The position numbers were made by a program, and so were the translations under genes. Of a DNA stretch of 64,000 nucleotides, positions 52,762 to 61,590 are shown piece by piece. Origin of the DNA: M3007 sp031425035. GTDB taxonomy: Bacteria > Bacteroidota > Bacteroidia > Chitinophagales > Saprospiraceae. The stretch covers positions 1 through 64,000 of the forward strand of contig JANPIN010000132.1 in assembly GCA_031425035.1 (NCBI GenBank), given 5' to 3'. Every line of letters starts with the position of its first letter. Within the stretch, counting starts at the first letter, position 1. The notes under the pieces are model-generated. The model was not told where the DNA came from, ran no database searches, and saw nothing but the letters and a program-made list of their open reading frames with translations.

Positions 52762-52839
52762 AGATTTGTCAACTTTTTTTTCTAAGTTGACAAATCTAGA
52801 GGGGAGCAGAATTGTCAACTTAAAAAAAGTTGACAATTC
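52762..52839. repeat. REP-like double hairpin (TTGTCAACTT core)
   Basis: Hairpin one: AGATTTGTCAACTT (52762-52775) with AAGTTGACAAATCT (52784-52797). Hairpin two: GAATTGTCAACTT (52809-52821) with AAGTTGACAATTC (52827-52839). Both share the TTGTCAACTT core, separated by 11 nt. Confidence 0.85.
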
Positions 52840-52926
52840 ACCAGCGCGGGTGCATGTCCTGTCGCAGACACCCACACAAGCCCTACGACCACAGATCTTA
52901 GGCTAACGCTCCCACTCAGCCTTGCC

Positions 52927-52957
52927 GTTCATAGTTCATACATCATAGTTCATAGTT
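52927..52957. repeat. GTTCATA tandem units
   Basis: Four units of GTTCATA or a close variant, the same unit as the etfBA hairpin. They end just before the -7-like box of the riboswitch. No inverted partner nearby. Confidence 0.7.
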
Positions 52958-52961
52958 CCCT

Positions 52962-52969
52962 TACCTTCG
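52962..52969 (+). promoter_or_regulatory. -7-like box TACCTTCG before the B12 riboswitch
   Basis: Seven of eight bases match TAnnTTTG. The predicted start (about 52976) falls at the beginning of the riboswitch. Confidence 0.4.
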
Positions 52970-52979
52970 CCCCCGGTAG

Positions 52980-53165
52980 TTGGTCTCCGGCATTCCATGT
53001 CGGGGTTAAAAGGGAACACCGGTGCAAAACCGGGGCAGTACCCGCTGCTGTAAGTTTCACGTCCGGTTTTAACGGACAAAGTCAGGGACATTTGACCACT
53101 GGGTTGCCGTAAACAACCTGGGAAGGCGTCCTTGGTGGAAACGAGCCAGAAGACCTGCCAGCCAC
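52980..53165 (+). promoter_or_regulatory. Cobalamin (B12) riboswitch
   Basis: The conserved B12 box elements are present in order: AGGGAACACCGGTGCAAAAC and GGCAGTACCCGCTGCTGTAAG-like core (53011-53053), an ACCACTGGG-type turn (53095-53103), CCTGGGAAGGCG (53117-53128) and GAGCCAGAAGACCTGCC (53143-53159). It precedes the BtuG-like gene by about 130 nt. The region after it (53212-53256) holds a GC-rich hairpin and a short T-run that could be a terminator-type expression platform. B12 binding would lower expression. Confidence 0.95.
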
Positions 53166-53297
53166 CGTACAGTAACCGGGCTTCGGGTAGAAAGTCTTGG
53201 TGCGACCCACGTACGGGGCGGGCTCTTCCCTGCCCGTCTGCTGGGGGTGCCTGTTTTTCCCCTTTGCCTTTCATTTTCAATTATTTAAACAAGAAAA

Positions 53298-54353
53298 ATG
53301 AAAGTCAACATTTTCACGGCCGCATGGCTGTCCCTGCTGCTCAGCGGCATTTTCCTTTTCACCTCCTGTGCTGATGGCGAATACATACCCGATCCGACGC
53401 CGGGCCGGTATGAAACCGGTGTTTTCGTGGTCAATGAAGGGCCTTTCGGTGGTACTGGCAGCGTGACCTGGCACGATCCCACGACCGGCGAAACGGTGCA
53501 GGATATATTCAGTAAAGCCAATAATGGCGCCGTTTTAGGGCAGTTCGTACAGTCGCTGGCCTTCCATAATGGCAAAGGGTATATTGTAGTGAACGGCGCC
53601 AACCGGATTGTGATCGTCGATGCCGGCAGCTTTGAATACCTGGACACCATTGGCGGTTTCATACTCCCGCGTTTCTTTCTGCCGCTGGATAATGACTACG
53701 CCTATGTGACCCAATGGGGCGCCGGCGGCGTGAACGGCAGCGTAGCGAAAATCGATTTACGCAGCAACCAGATCATCAAAACCATTCCGACGGGCGCCGG
53801 ACCGGAGAAAATGCTGCTCGCCGACGGTAATTTATGGGTAGTCAATTCCGGCGGTTTCGGGGTGGATTCCACGGTGGCGCATATTTACGCCGGTACGGAA
53901 AACGGTTCCATCCGCGAAAGCATTCCGGGGCAGCGCAACCCGATCGGACTGGCCAAAGCGCCGGGAGTAAGTAATTATCCATTCGCGGTCCTGAGCCGGG
54001 GCGATTACAACGATCCGAACGCGACCGGCTGGCTGACCAAGGCCGATGCGCCCAACACGCCCGGCATACCAACCGTAGCGGGCACGGACGATCTGGTAGC
54101 TTCGCCCGATGGATATACCTACTATTTCCTCGGCGGTGGCGCAGTTTATGCCTACGATAATTCCGGTTTGCAAAAACGCTTCGATCAGGCGGCTTACGGG
54201 TTGGCCTGCGACCAGACGACCGGCGAATTATACTGCGCGGATGCCAAGGATTTTGCTTCCAATGGTGAGGTCGTGGTGCGAAAACCGACGGGTGAAGTGG
54301 TGGGGAGTTTTCCGGTGGGGATCGCGCCGGGGGAAGTGGTGATCCGGCGCTAG
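53298..54353 (+). CDS. BtuG-like (DUF5074) cobalamin-binding surface lipoprotein
   Basis: 351 residues. Lipoprotein signal with FTSC (C24). The rest is a seven-blade beta-propeller-like protein with YETGVFVVNEGPFGGTGSVTWHD, NGKGYIVVNGANRIVIVDAGSFEYLDTI and GNLWVVNSGGFGVDSTVAHIY, as in the DUF5074/YncE-like family that includes BtuG of Bacteroides, which binds B12 at the cell surface and hands it to BtuB. The upstream cobalamin riboswitch strongly supports a vitamin B12 uptake role. No btuB or btuF is in the window. A terminator follows. Confidence 0.85.
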   Translation: MKVNIFTAAWLSLLLSGIFLFTSCADGEYIPDPTPGRYETGVFVVNEGPFGGTGSVTWHDPTTGETVQDIFSKANNGAVLGQFVQSLAFHNGKGYIVVNGANRIVIVDAGSFEYLDTIGGFILPRFFLPLDNDYAYVTQWGAGGVNGSVAKIDLRSNQIIKTIPTGAGPEKMLLADGNLWVVNSGGFGVDSTVAHIYAGTENGSIRESIPGQRNPIGLAKAPGVSNYPFAVLSRGDYNDPNATGWLTKADAPNTPGIPTVAGTDDLVASPDGYTYYFLGGGAVYAYDNSGLQKRFDQAAYGLACDQTTGELYCADAKDFASNGEVVVRKPTGEVVGSFPVGIAPGEVVIRR

Positions 54354-54384
54354 GTTTCCTCTGCGTTTTATTAAGTAATACAGC

Positions 54385-54418
54385 GCCTCGGAGAAATTCT
54401 CCGGGGCATTTTTATTTC
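54385..54418 (+). terminator. Terminator after the BtuG-like gene
   Basis: GCCTCGGAGAA (54385-54395) pairs with TTCTCCGGGGC (54397-54407), then ATTTTTATTT. Confidence 0.65.
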
Positions 54419-54420
54419 CA

Positions 54421-55641
54421 CTACTTCCGCTCACTCAACACTTCTCCCACTTTATTCAGCGCCAGTACCGTCACGCAAATGGCCAGACCCGGCGACAACA
54501 CCAGCCACCAGGCGGTGCGGGCATCATGGGCGGCGTGCAACAGCATGCCCCAGGAAGCGCCCTGCATATCCCGGCCGGAGAGTCCCAGAAAAGCGAGCGA
54601 AGTTTCGAGCAGAATAGCGCTGCCCACGCCCAGGGCTACCGCGGTGTAGGCCGAACGCAGGGCATTGGGCAAGGCATGACGCAGCAGCACCCGCAACTCC
54701 GGCAGACCCAGGGCCCGGGCGGCGGTCACAAAATCCAGCGCGCGTACCCGCAGCAGTTCCGCACGAACCAGGCTGGCCACGCCCGGCCAGCTAAAAGCGC
54801 CGATCAGGGCGACCATCGTGAAAATAGACTGCTGGCCGTTGTACAAACGCGCAATGATGAGCAGAAAAATGAACTTAGGCAGCGCATTGAAAATTTCCGA
54901 AAAACGCATGACCAGCAGATCCACCGGGATGATAACCGGTTTGGAAAGGCCGGGCAAGCGGCTCAACCATTTGCCTAAGTAATTAAAAATCAGCGTAATG
55001 GCTAGGAATATGAACAGGTTCTTGATCCACTGCGCTGCACTGACGGTCACGCCCGGACCAGCCACGAAAGCGTAAAACCAGCCCGTCAGTCCGCCCAGCA
55101 GTGTCATAAGTATGCGTCCCAGCCGGGTTTGCAGCCGGTCGTCGCCCCAGAAACCGGCCAAAGCGCCCAGCAGTGTACCGATCAGAAAAGCCAGGCCCAT
55201 GGTGACCAGGCCAATGAGCAGGGAAACCCGCGCGCCGGCAATCAGCCCAGCCAACACGTCGCGGCCCTGCGGGTCGGTGCCCAGCCAGTGGCGGTAACCC
55301 CGGCCATTATCATTGGCCAGACTACCCGGCGGCTGGGCCTGCATCAGGTTATCCGCCCGCCGTTCCTGCTGCCCCGGCGAAAACGGAATGGGCGCAAAGA
55401 ACACGGCCTCATAGTCCCGGTAGCGTAACCAGCTACTGCTCAGTTCCAGCGAATCGGCGAGACTATTCCCATACGGGATTTCCGGTTTGATCAAAATACT
55501 GCGTAATCCTGGGTATAACACCTGTCCCTGCAAACGGCAATACAGCGGTCGCCCGTTGGCCAGTCCGTCGCGGAGCAGTGCCAGTGCCAGCAGCACTGCG
55601 AACACCCAAAAAGCCGGTCGAAGCCGTCGGTCGATCTTCAT
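54421..55641 (-). CDS. ABC transporter permease (DppC/OppC-like)
   Basis: 406 residues. One N-terminal membrane span (12-28), a long periplasmic stretch with a GYRHWLGTDPQGRDVLAGLIAGARVSLLIG motif, then the BPD_transp_1 core with the EAA-type loop ELLRVRALDFVTAARALGLPELRVLLRHALPNAL. An unusual hydrophobic insert (about 185-240) adds membrane spans. The ATPase, OppB and binding protein are not adjacent. It overlaps the upstream kinase gene by 4 nt (ATGA), so they are coupled. Confidence 0.88.
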   Translation of the reverse strand: MKIDRRLRPAFWVFAVLLALALLRDGLANGRPLYCRLQGQVLYPGLRSILIKPEIPYGNSLADSLELSSSWLRYRDYEAVFFAPIPFSPGQQERRADNLMQAQPPGSLANDNGRGYRHWLGTDPQGRDVLAGLIAGARVSLLIGLVTMGLAFLIGTLLGALAGFWGDDRLQTRLGRILMTLLGGLTGWFYAFVAGPGVTVSAAQWIKNLFIFLAITLIFNYLGKWLSRLPGLSKPVIIPVDLLVMRFSEIFNALPKFIFLLIIARLYNGQQSIFTMVALIGAFSWPGVASLVRAELLRVRALDFVTAARALGLPELRVLLRHALPNALRSAYTAVALGVGSAILLETSLAFLGLSGRDMQGASWGMLLHAAHDARTAWWLVLSPGLAICVTVLALNKVGEVLSERK

Positions 55642-56522
55642 AGGGCCGGCGGGTTTTGTTTTTCAAAGGGAAATACAACGGGAAAATGTGCCGCCAACGG
55701 GGTCACCTCGGCGCGGTCGCGGGCAAAACCCAGCAGGAATCCACCGCCACCGGCGCCGCAAATTTTGAAGGTAAGCCGCTCATTATCAAAGTACTGCTGC
55801 CAAAGTTCCCGCAGTGTAGCCGGTACCATCGGCTGAAAATGCCGGAACTGGAACTGCGAGACCTGACGCAGCGCCGGCCAGAAATCCGCCGTATGCCCCT
55901 GTAGCCAGGCCTGTACCATTTTTTGGTGGGCCGGCAGGAGGTCCCGGTCCAGCTGCGCCCGCCAGTCTGCCTGTTGGCTTTGCGCCAAAAACCACTGCAC
56001 CAGCGGCCCGGTCTGCCGCGGCAAACCCGAATCCAGCAGAAAAACTACGGGCGCTTCGGGCCAGTCTGCCGGGACGATCGGTGATACTTCGGTCATATTT
56101 TCAATTAAAATGGCCTGCCCCAGGTAACTCGTCAGCGGATCGATGCCCGAACTATGACCATGGAAGTAACTTTCCATGCTGGCAAAAACGGCTTTTAGGG
56201 CGGATAAGTCCTGCGTTTTTTCCCGGCCGAATCGATCGTACACCGCCGCACATAAAGCGCCGGAACTGCCCAGGCCATAGCCCATGGGCACATTGGAGTC
56301 GAAGAAAATGCCGTTCGCTACTTCCTGACTAAATTGCTGTATATCAAGGATATCGGGGCAAATAGTCGCCAGCGTTTCGACAAAAACGCCCAGGGGCGAG
56401 GGGCCGGCCGGAGGCGTTTGCCAGGCCCATTCACCGCCGAAAGCCGGTACGGGTACCGCTACAGCCGGCGCGCCGAGCAGCAGTATGTGTTCACCGAAAA
56501 GCAGAAGTTTAGCCGGATACAT
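55638..56522 (-). CDS. GHMP kinase, mevalonate-kinase-like
   Basis: 294 residues. PAKLLLFGEHILLLGAPAVAVPV is the GHMP start, N77-V-P-M-GYGLGSSGAL (77-90) the ATP loop, and KICGAGGGGFLLGF the third motif. The fold and PAKLLLFGEH opening favour mevalonate kinase or a related phosphomevalonate or galactokinase-like enzyme. Mevalonate use for isoprenoids occurs in some Bacteroidota, but no other pathway gene is here. It is slightly shorter than typical mevalonate kinases. It heads a two-gene unit with the ABC permease. Confidence 0.8.
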   Translation of the reverse strand: MYPAKLLLFGEHILLLGAPAVAVPVPAFGGEWAWQTPPAGPSPLGVFVETLATICPDILDIQQFSQEVANGIFFDSNVPMGYGLGSSGALCAAVYDRFGREKTQDLSALKAVFASMESYFHGHSSGIDPLTSYLGQAILIENMTEVSPIVPADWPEAPVVFLLDSGLPRQTGPLVQWFLAQSQQADWRAQLDRDLLPAHQKMVQAWLQGHTADFWPALRQVSQFQFRHFQPMVPATLRELWQQYFDNERLTFKICGAGGGGFLLGFARDRAEVTPLAAHFPVVFPFEKQNPPAL

Positions 56523-56638
56523 CGTTTTTCCGCTGTTTGGAAGCGGCAGCGCAAATGTCCAACATTCAGAATCATTCCAGACTTGAAAAAAATGAAAAGC
56601 CGTGGCCGTGGGGTAGGGGCATGGCGGCGAACAATCTT

Positions 56639-56646
56639 TACCTTCG
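56639..56646 (+). promoter_or_regulatory. -7-like box TACCTTCG for gcvP
   Basis: Same variant as before the B12 riboswitch, 59 nt before ATG 56705. No glycine riboswitch was seen. Confidence 0.4.
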
Positions 56647-56704
56647 CGCTGTTTTTACGCTTCACGTCCACCCATTCTTACTCACACCCATTCACTCATT
56701 TTTC

Positions 56705-59575
56705 ATGAGTCAATTTCCCCATCCCGACCGCTTTATGCGTCGGCATATTGGCCCCAGCGAGGGAGATACCCAAGCCATGTTGCAGGTGTTGAACGTCCAG
56801 TCGCTGGACGAGCTCATTACCCAAACGGTTCCGGATAATATTCGCCTGAAAAAACCGCTGGACCTGCCGGCGGCCTTATCCGAGTTCGAGTATTTACAGG
56901 AACTGAAAAAAACGGCCGCCCTCAACCAGGTGGCCCGCAACTTCATCGGCATGGGCTATTACGGTACGATCACGCCTTCGGTGATCAGCCGTAACCTGTT
57001 CCAAAATCCGGGCTGGTATACCCAGTACACGCCTTATCAGGCCGAAATCGCCCAAGGCCGCTTGGAAAGCCTGCTCAATTTCCAGACCATGGTCTGCGAT
57101 CTGACGGCGCTGCCTATTGCCAACGCCAGTCTGCTCGACGAAGCGACGGCCGCCTCGGAAGCCATGCACATGTTTTACGCGGAGAAAAACAAACGCGCCA
57201 AAGTCGGTGCGGAAGCCAATGAGTTTTTTGTTGCCGACACCGTGCTGCCCCAAACCCTCGACGTGCTGAAAACGCGGGCCCTGCCCCACGATATTCAACT
57301 GGTGGTGGGTGATTGGAAAACGTATAATTTCTCAGAAAAAACCTTCGGCGTGCTGCTGCAATATCCTGATAGCCAGGGCAATGTAGAAGATTACCGCGCT
57401 TTTGTCGAACAGGCCAAAGCCAAAGGCGCTTATGTGGCCGTGGCCGCCGATATACTGGCCCTGGCCCTGCTGACGCCGCCCGGTGAATGGGGTGCGGACG
57501 TGGCGGTCGGTCTGACCCAGCGCTTCGGCGTACCGATGGGTTTCGGTGGACCGCATGCCGCCTATTTCGCCTGTTCCGAAGAATTCAAACGCCAGATTCC
57601 CGGCCGCATCATCGGCGTGTCGGTGGATAAACACGGCAACCGGGCCCTGCGCATGGCCCTGCAGACCCGCGAGCAGCATATTCGCCGCGAAAAAGCGACT
57701 TCCAATATTTGCACGGCCCAGGCCCTGCTTTCCAATATGGCCGCCATGTACGCGGTGTATCATGGACCGGCCGGTATTCGCGGTATCGCCGAACGCACCC
57801 ACGCCATGACGGCCGCATTGGCCACGGCCTTGAAAGGAGCCGGCCACACGATTTCCAATGAATTTTTCTTCGATACCCTGCGGATCAGTCTGGCGGACAG
57901 TCAGTTAGCCGACGTGAAAGCAAAGGCAGAAGCGGCGAATATCAACTTCTTCTATACCAGTACGGCCGTTCAGATTTCCATCGACGAGACGACCACCGAG
58001 CAAGATTTGCAGGACATTGCCGCTATTTTTGGCGCCGACCCTTCCTCCATCGTTCATCGTTCATCGTTCATCGTTCCTGCTGCGCTGCTGCGGGAAACGC
58101 CTTATCTGACGCATCCCGTGTTCAATACCTACCACACGGAGAGCGACATGATGCGTTACCTCAAACGGCTGGAAAACAAGGACTTGTCGCTGACGCACTC
58201 GATGATTTCGCTGGGTTCCTGCACCATGAAACTCAACGCGGCGACGCAATTAATCCCGGTGAGTTGGGAAAGTTTTGCCAATATCCATCCTTTTGCGCCG
58301 ACTGCACAAACGAAAGGGTACGCGCAGATCATCCGGGAATTAGAGCAGTATTTATGTGAAATAACGGGCTTCGAGGCATGTTCCCTGCAGCCCAATTCCG
58401 GCGCCCAGGGAGAATACGCAGGTTTGATGGCCATTCGCGCCTACCACCTGGCCCAGGGCAACCACCATCGTAAGGTGGCGCTGATCCCCTCGTCAGCCCA
58501 CGGGACCAACCCCGCCAGCGCCGTGATGGCTGGCATGGACGTGGTCGTTGTGGCCTGTGACGAACGCGGCAACATCGAACTGAGCGACCTGAAAGCCAAA
58601 GCCGAACAGCATGCCGCCAACCTGGCCTGCCTGATGGTGACCTATCCGAGTACCCACGGGGTGTTCGAAACGGCCATCAACGAAATCTGCGACACGATTC
58701 ACCAGTACGGCGGAAAGGTGTACATGGACGGCGCGAACATGAACGCCCAGGTGGGTCTGACCAGTCCGGCCGCCATCGGCGCCGATGTCTGCCACCTCAA
58801 CCTGCACAAGACTTTCGCTATTCCGCATGGTGGCGGTGGCCCCGGTATGGGCCCGATCTGCTGCAATGCGAGCCTGGCGCACTACCTGCCCAACCACGTG
58901 CTGGTAGCCACCCTGGACGAAAATACCCCGGGTACGACCGCCGTGAGCGCCGCACCCTGGGGCAGCGCGAGTATCCTGCTGATCTCGTATGCGTATATCA
59001 AAATGCTGGGCAAAGACGGCGTGACGGATGCGACCAAATACGCCATCCTGAATGCCAACTACATCAAAGCGCGGCTGGAAGATGCCTATCCGGTGCTCTA
59101 CACCGGGGAAAAAGGCCGTTCCGCCCACGAATTGATCCTGGATCTGCGGCCGTTCAAGAGCCTGGTCAGTGCCGAAGACGTGGCCAAACGCCTGATGGAC
59201 TACGGTTTCCACGCGCCTACGCTGTCCTTCCCCGTAGCCGGCACGATCATGATCGAACCGACGGAAAGCGAAAGTAAGGCCGAACTGGATCGTTTCTGTG
59301 AAGCCCTACTGGCCGTGCGCCAGGAAATCGACGCTATTGCTGCCGGCGAATACGATGCCCACGACAATCCGCTGCACAATGCGCCGCATACTAACGAAGT
59401 GGTGACCGCCGACGAATGGCCCTATAAATACAGCCGCGAGAAAGCCGCCTTTCCGCTGCCTTACCTGCGCCAGGGCTTTAAGTTCTGGGCAACGGTGGGC
59501 CGGGTGGATCAGGCGTTTGGCGACCGGAATTTGATTTGTACCTGCCCGCCGATCGAGGCGTATCAGGAGGCGTAA
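56705..59575 (+). CDS. gcvP: Glycine dehydrogenase (decarboxylating), P-protein
   Basis: 956 residues, full length for the fused homodimeric P-protein. RFMRRHIGPSEGDTQAML opens the family, and the PLP lysine is K702 in HLNLHKTFAIPHGGGGPGMGPI. It decarboxylates glycine and loads the aminomethyl group onto lipoyl-GcvH; gcvT and gcvH are not nearby. The N-terminal extension open to 56537 was rejected. Unusually, residues 448-457 are encoded by four exact copies of CATCGTT (58048-58075) in the linker between the two halves. Confidence 0.96.
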   Translation: MSQFPHPDRFMRRHIGPSEGDTQAMLQVLNVQSLDELITQTVPDNIRLKKPLDLPAALSEFEYLQELKKTAALNQVARNFIGMGYYGTITPSVISRNLFQNPGWYTQYTPYQAEIAQGRLESLLNFQTMVCDLTALPIANASLLDEATAASEAMHMFYAEKNKRAKVGAEANEFFVADTVLPQTLDVLKTRALPHDIQLVVGDWKTYNFSEKTFGVLLQYPDSQGNVEDYRAFVEQAKAKGAYVAVAADILALALLTPPGEWGADVAVGLTQRFGVPMGFGGPHAAYFACSEEFKRQIPGRIIGVSVDKHGNRALRMALQTREQHIRREKATSNICTAQALLSNMAAMYAVYHGPAGIRGIAERTHAMTAALATALKGAGHTISNEFFFDTLRISLADSQLADVKAKAEAANINFFYTSTAVQISIDETTTEQDLQDIAAIFGADPSSIVHRSSFIVPAALLRETPYLTHPVFNTYHTESDMMRYLKRLENKDLSLTHSMISLGSCTMKLNAATQLIPVSWESFANIHPFAPTAQTKGYAQIIRELEQYLCEITGFEACSLQPNSGAQGEYAGLMAIRAYHLAQGNHHRKVALIPSSAHGTNPASAVMAGMDVVVVACDERGNIELSDLKAKAEQHAANLACLMVTYPSTHGVFETAINEICDTIHQYGGKVYMDGANMNAQVGLTSPAAIGADVCHLNLHKTFAIPHGGGGPGMGPICCNASLAHYLPNHVLVATLDENTPGTTAVSAAPWGSASILLISYAYIKMLGKDGVTDATKYAILNANYIKARLEDAYPVLYTGEKGRSAHELILDLRPFKSLVSAEDVAKRLMDYGFHAPTLSFPVAGTIMIEPTESESKAELDRFCEALLAVRQEIDAIAAGEYDAHDNPLHNAPHTNEVVTADEWPYKYSREKAAFPLPYLRQGFKFWATVGRVDQAFGDRNLICTCPPIEAYQEA
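58048..58075 (+). repeat. Four exact CATCGTT copies inside gcvP
   Basis: A 7-nt unit repeated four times in frame with the gene, encoding part of SSIVHRSSFIV. The unit TTCATCG differs by one base from the intergenic TTCATAG unit at 39332 and 52927. Confidence 0.95.
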
Positions 59576-59640
59576 ATTGCCAGCCAATGGAGGAAAGTGT
59601 GGCAAAATGACCGGGCATTCCTGAATATCTGGTAATGTTA

Positions 59641-59689
59641 AAATACTTGTGGCTGCCAGGAGGTTATTCCCTGGCAGCCGCAAGTATTT
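59641..59689. terminator. Long hairpin between convergent genes
   Basis: AAATACTTG-GGCTGCCAGG (59641-59660, with one extra T) pairs with CCTGGCAGCC-CAAGTATTT (59670-59689) with one mismatch. Likely stops transcription from both sides. Confidence 0.75.
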
Positions 59690-59714
59690 ACAATGGCTTA
59701 TTTTACTCCCATTA

Positions 59715-60245
59715 TTAATTTGAAAACGGCAGCAAGAACTGCTCCGCAGTAATATGCAGCGTATCCGGAAAACCATCTTCTTTATCCCCGAATAGCGGCT
59801 GAAAAACGAAATTTAAATTAAAGGAGCAGCGGATAGTACGTTGCACCAGATCGATGGTATCAATAGTGAAGGTCGAGGGCGAAAACGCATCGTACTCATC
59901 TAATGCATGATCAATATCTAAGGTGGATAAGCGACCCTGCGCAACGGTATCCTGTTGAGGCCAATCTCGTGCAACTTCATAACTACCTGTACGCGGTTGA
60001 ATTTGATCGACATCAAATTCAAACCTTGGATTTCCATCTGCGTCCAGATAGCGAAAATAGGCCCAAATTCTTGAATCTGATGGTAATCGAACTATATGAG
60101 CGACTAACTCAATAGGACTTCCATTCAACTTTGCTGTAATAGTAGGGCCTTCTTTTATTTGTTCATCATTTTTCTTACAGGAAAATAAGCCTGCCGTAAA
60201 AAAGATTAATCCTAAAGTATATGAAAAGAATCTTAAATAATTCAT
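59715..60245 (-). CDS. Uncharacterised lipoprotein
   Basis: 176 residues. Signal peptide with lipobox LFSC (C23, LGLIFFTAGLFSCKKNDE). The mature part is beta-rich with ITAKLNGSPIELVAHIVRLPSD. Similar small lipoproteins are common in Bacteroidota; no family recognised. A+T-richer than neighbours. TAATTTTG read on the minus strand (60262-60269) sits 17 nt upstream and may be its -7 box, overlapping the end of the next gene. Confidence 0.75.
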   Translation of the reverse strand: MNYLRFFSYTLGLIFFTAGLFSCKKNDEQIKEGPTITAKLNGSPIELVAHIVRLPSDSRIWAYFRYLDADGNPRFEFDVDQIQPRTGSYEVARDWPQQDTVAQGRLSTLDIDHALDEYDAFSPSTFTIDTIDLVQRTIRCSFNLNFVFQPLFGDKEDGFPDTLHITAEQFLLPFSN

Positions 60246-60266
60246 CCTGATGCCAGCTTGTCAAAA

Positions 60267-60716
60267 TTACTTCACCAGCACAAATGTATACGAAACCCGC
60301 TCGATCCGCGGATTACCCGCCGCATCCGTATTTTTAAAGATCAGGTCGATGTCGATCTTTTCCGATTCATCCTTGTCCTTTGAATCAAAGACCACATCCA
60401 GTTTGCCCTTGCCGTTGGGCGGAATCACACCACGCGGGTAGTCCACCGTAGTACAATCGCAGGCCGAAACGCCTTCCAGCTGCACGTCGACCCCGGACGT
60501 GTTGGTAAACTCGAAGTGCATGCTGCGTTTCTCGCCTTTTTTCACGGAACCCAGATCGACCAGTTTTTTATCCCAGCTCACCAGTGGGTTATCCGTCTTG
60601 GGTTTGACGGCCATGGACGTCGGGGTAGCGGCAGTCGCTGGATTTTGCGCTTTTTGAGCGGTATGACAGGCCAGTAAGAGGGTCAGGCTCAACAAAAAAA
60701 TTAATAACTTAGACAT
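60267..60716 (-). CDS. DUF1573 lipoprotein
   Basis: 149 residues from ATG 60716. The lipobox LLAC gives C17. The DUF1573 domain shows VDLGSVKKGEKRSMHFEFTNTSGVDVQLEGVSACDCTTVDYPRGVIPPNGKGKLDVVFDS, an Ig-like fold with the signature CDCTTVD. Function unknown. The open frame reaches 60818 only because the upstream repeat is open; ATG 60716 starts the signal peptide. Confidence 0.9.
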   Translation of the reverse strand: MSKLLIFLLSLTLLLACHTAQKAQNPATAATPTSMAVKPKTDNPLVSWDKKLVDLGSVKKGEKRSMHFEFTNTSGVDVQLEGVSACDCTTVDYPRGVIPPNGKGKLDVVFDSKDKDESEKIDIDLIFKNTDAAGNPRIERVSYTFVLVK

Positions 60717-60729
60717 AGCTAAATAAATA

Positions 60730-60850
60730 AAATGCGGAAAACGGAATGCGGAATAACGTGGTAAATGATGCTCCTTTGTACCGGTCGCGTTTCCAGGTAT
60801 GCCAGGTGAGCCGGCCATTCCGCACTCCGCATTCCATATTCCGCATTCGT
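60730..60850. repeat. Tandem-arm hairpin (GCGGAATACGGA units)
   Basis: Left arm 60730-60758 and right arm 60815-60850 share the ATTCCGC/GCGGAAT unit with the split repeat at 19868-20194. Confidence 0.8.
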
Positions 60851-61552
60851 TTAGTTCCGGCGGCCGCCCAGCAATCGCAGCATTAACAGGAACAGGTTAA
60901 TAAAGTCCAGATACAGCGTCAAAGCGCCATAGAGAGATTTCTGCTGGCTATTATCGGCGCCTTCCACCTCCATGGCGTTCAGCGCTTTCAATTTCTGGGT
61001 ATCATAAGCGATCAGGCCGACGAATACCAGTACGCCTACGCAGGTCGTGATCCAGTAGAACGTACCGTTTTGCCAGAAAATATTCACCACACTGGCTAAG
61101 ATCACGCCGATCAGGGCCATGAAACACAGGTTGCCGATGGTGGTCAGGTCTTTTTTAGTATAAAAACCGTAGGCGCTCATGATCCCGAAAATGCCCGCCG
61201 TGATCAGAAACGTAGAAGCAATGGAGCCGGCCGTGTAAATCAAAAAGATGAAGGCCATGGTCAGGCCGTTCATGACGGAATACGCTAGAAAAAGAGCCGT
61301 GGCGGTTTCTGCTTTCAATCGCATCATGGCGGAGGAGAGGTATAAAACCAACCCTACCTCACCGATCAACAGACCATAAAACACCAGTTTATTGCCAAAA
61401 ATAACGTTCAGCAAAGCGGGTGAAGAGGCGACGAAGAAAGAAGTGATAGCTGTGAGGAACAAGGCCAGGCTCATCCAGGCGTATACGCGGGCGATGAAAT
61501 TGGAATCTTCAACGCGCGCTTGTTCATTAGAAAATGACGATGGATACATCAT
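60851..61552 (-). CDS. Bax inhibitor-1/YccA family membrane protein
   Basis: 233 residues with seven predicted membrane spans. NFIARVYAWMSLALFLTAITSFF opens the family and ALTLYLDFINLFLLMLRLLGGRRN is the typical end; the Asp pair in YDTQKLKAL and LYLDFINLF is conserved. Members are calcium/proton leak channels in bacteria. It starts at MMYPSS. A -7 box (61608-61615) overlaps an inverted TTGTCCG/CGGACAA pair. Confidence 0.92.
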   Translation of the reverse strand: MMYPSSFSNEQARVEDSNFIARVYAWMSLALFLTAITSFFVASSPALLNVIFGNKLVFYGLLIGEVGLVLYLSSAMMRLKAETATALFLAYSVMNGLTMAFIFLIYTAGSIASTFLITAGIFGIMSAYGFYTKKDLTTIGNLCFMALIGVILASVVNIFWQNGTFYWITTCVGVLVFVGLIAYDTQKLKALNAMEVEGADNSQQKSLYGALTLYLDFINLFLLMLRLLGGRRN

Positions 61553-61590
61553 GGGTATGAAGGTAAAGGGGTGAAATGTTGAAATGAAGG

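Noticed and set aside
56523..56704. Glycine riboswitch upstream of gcvP
   Set aside because: No conserved glycine aptamer core was seen in the short leader.
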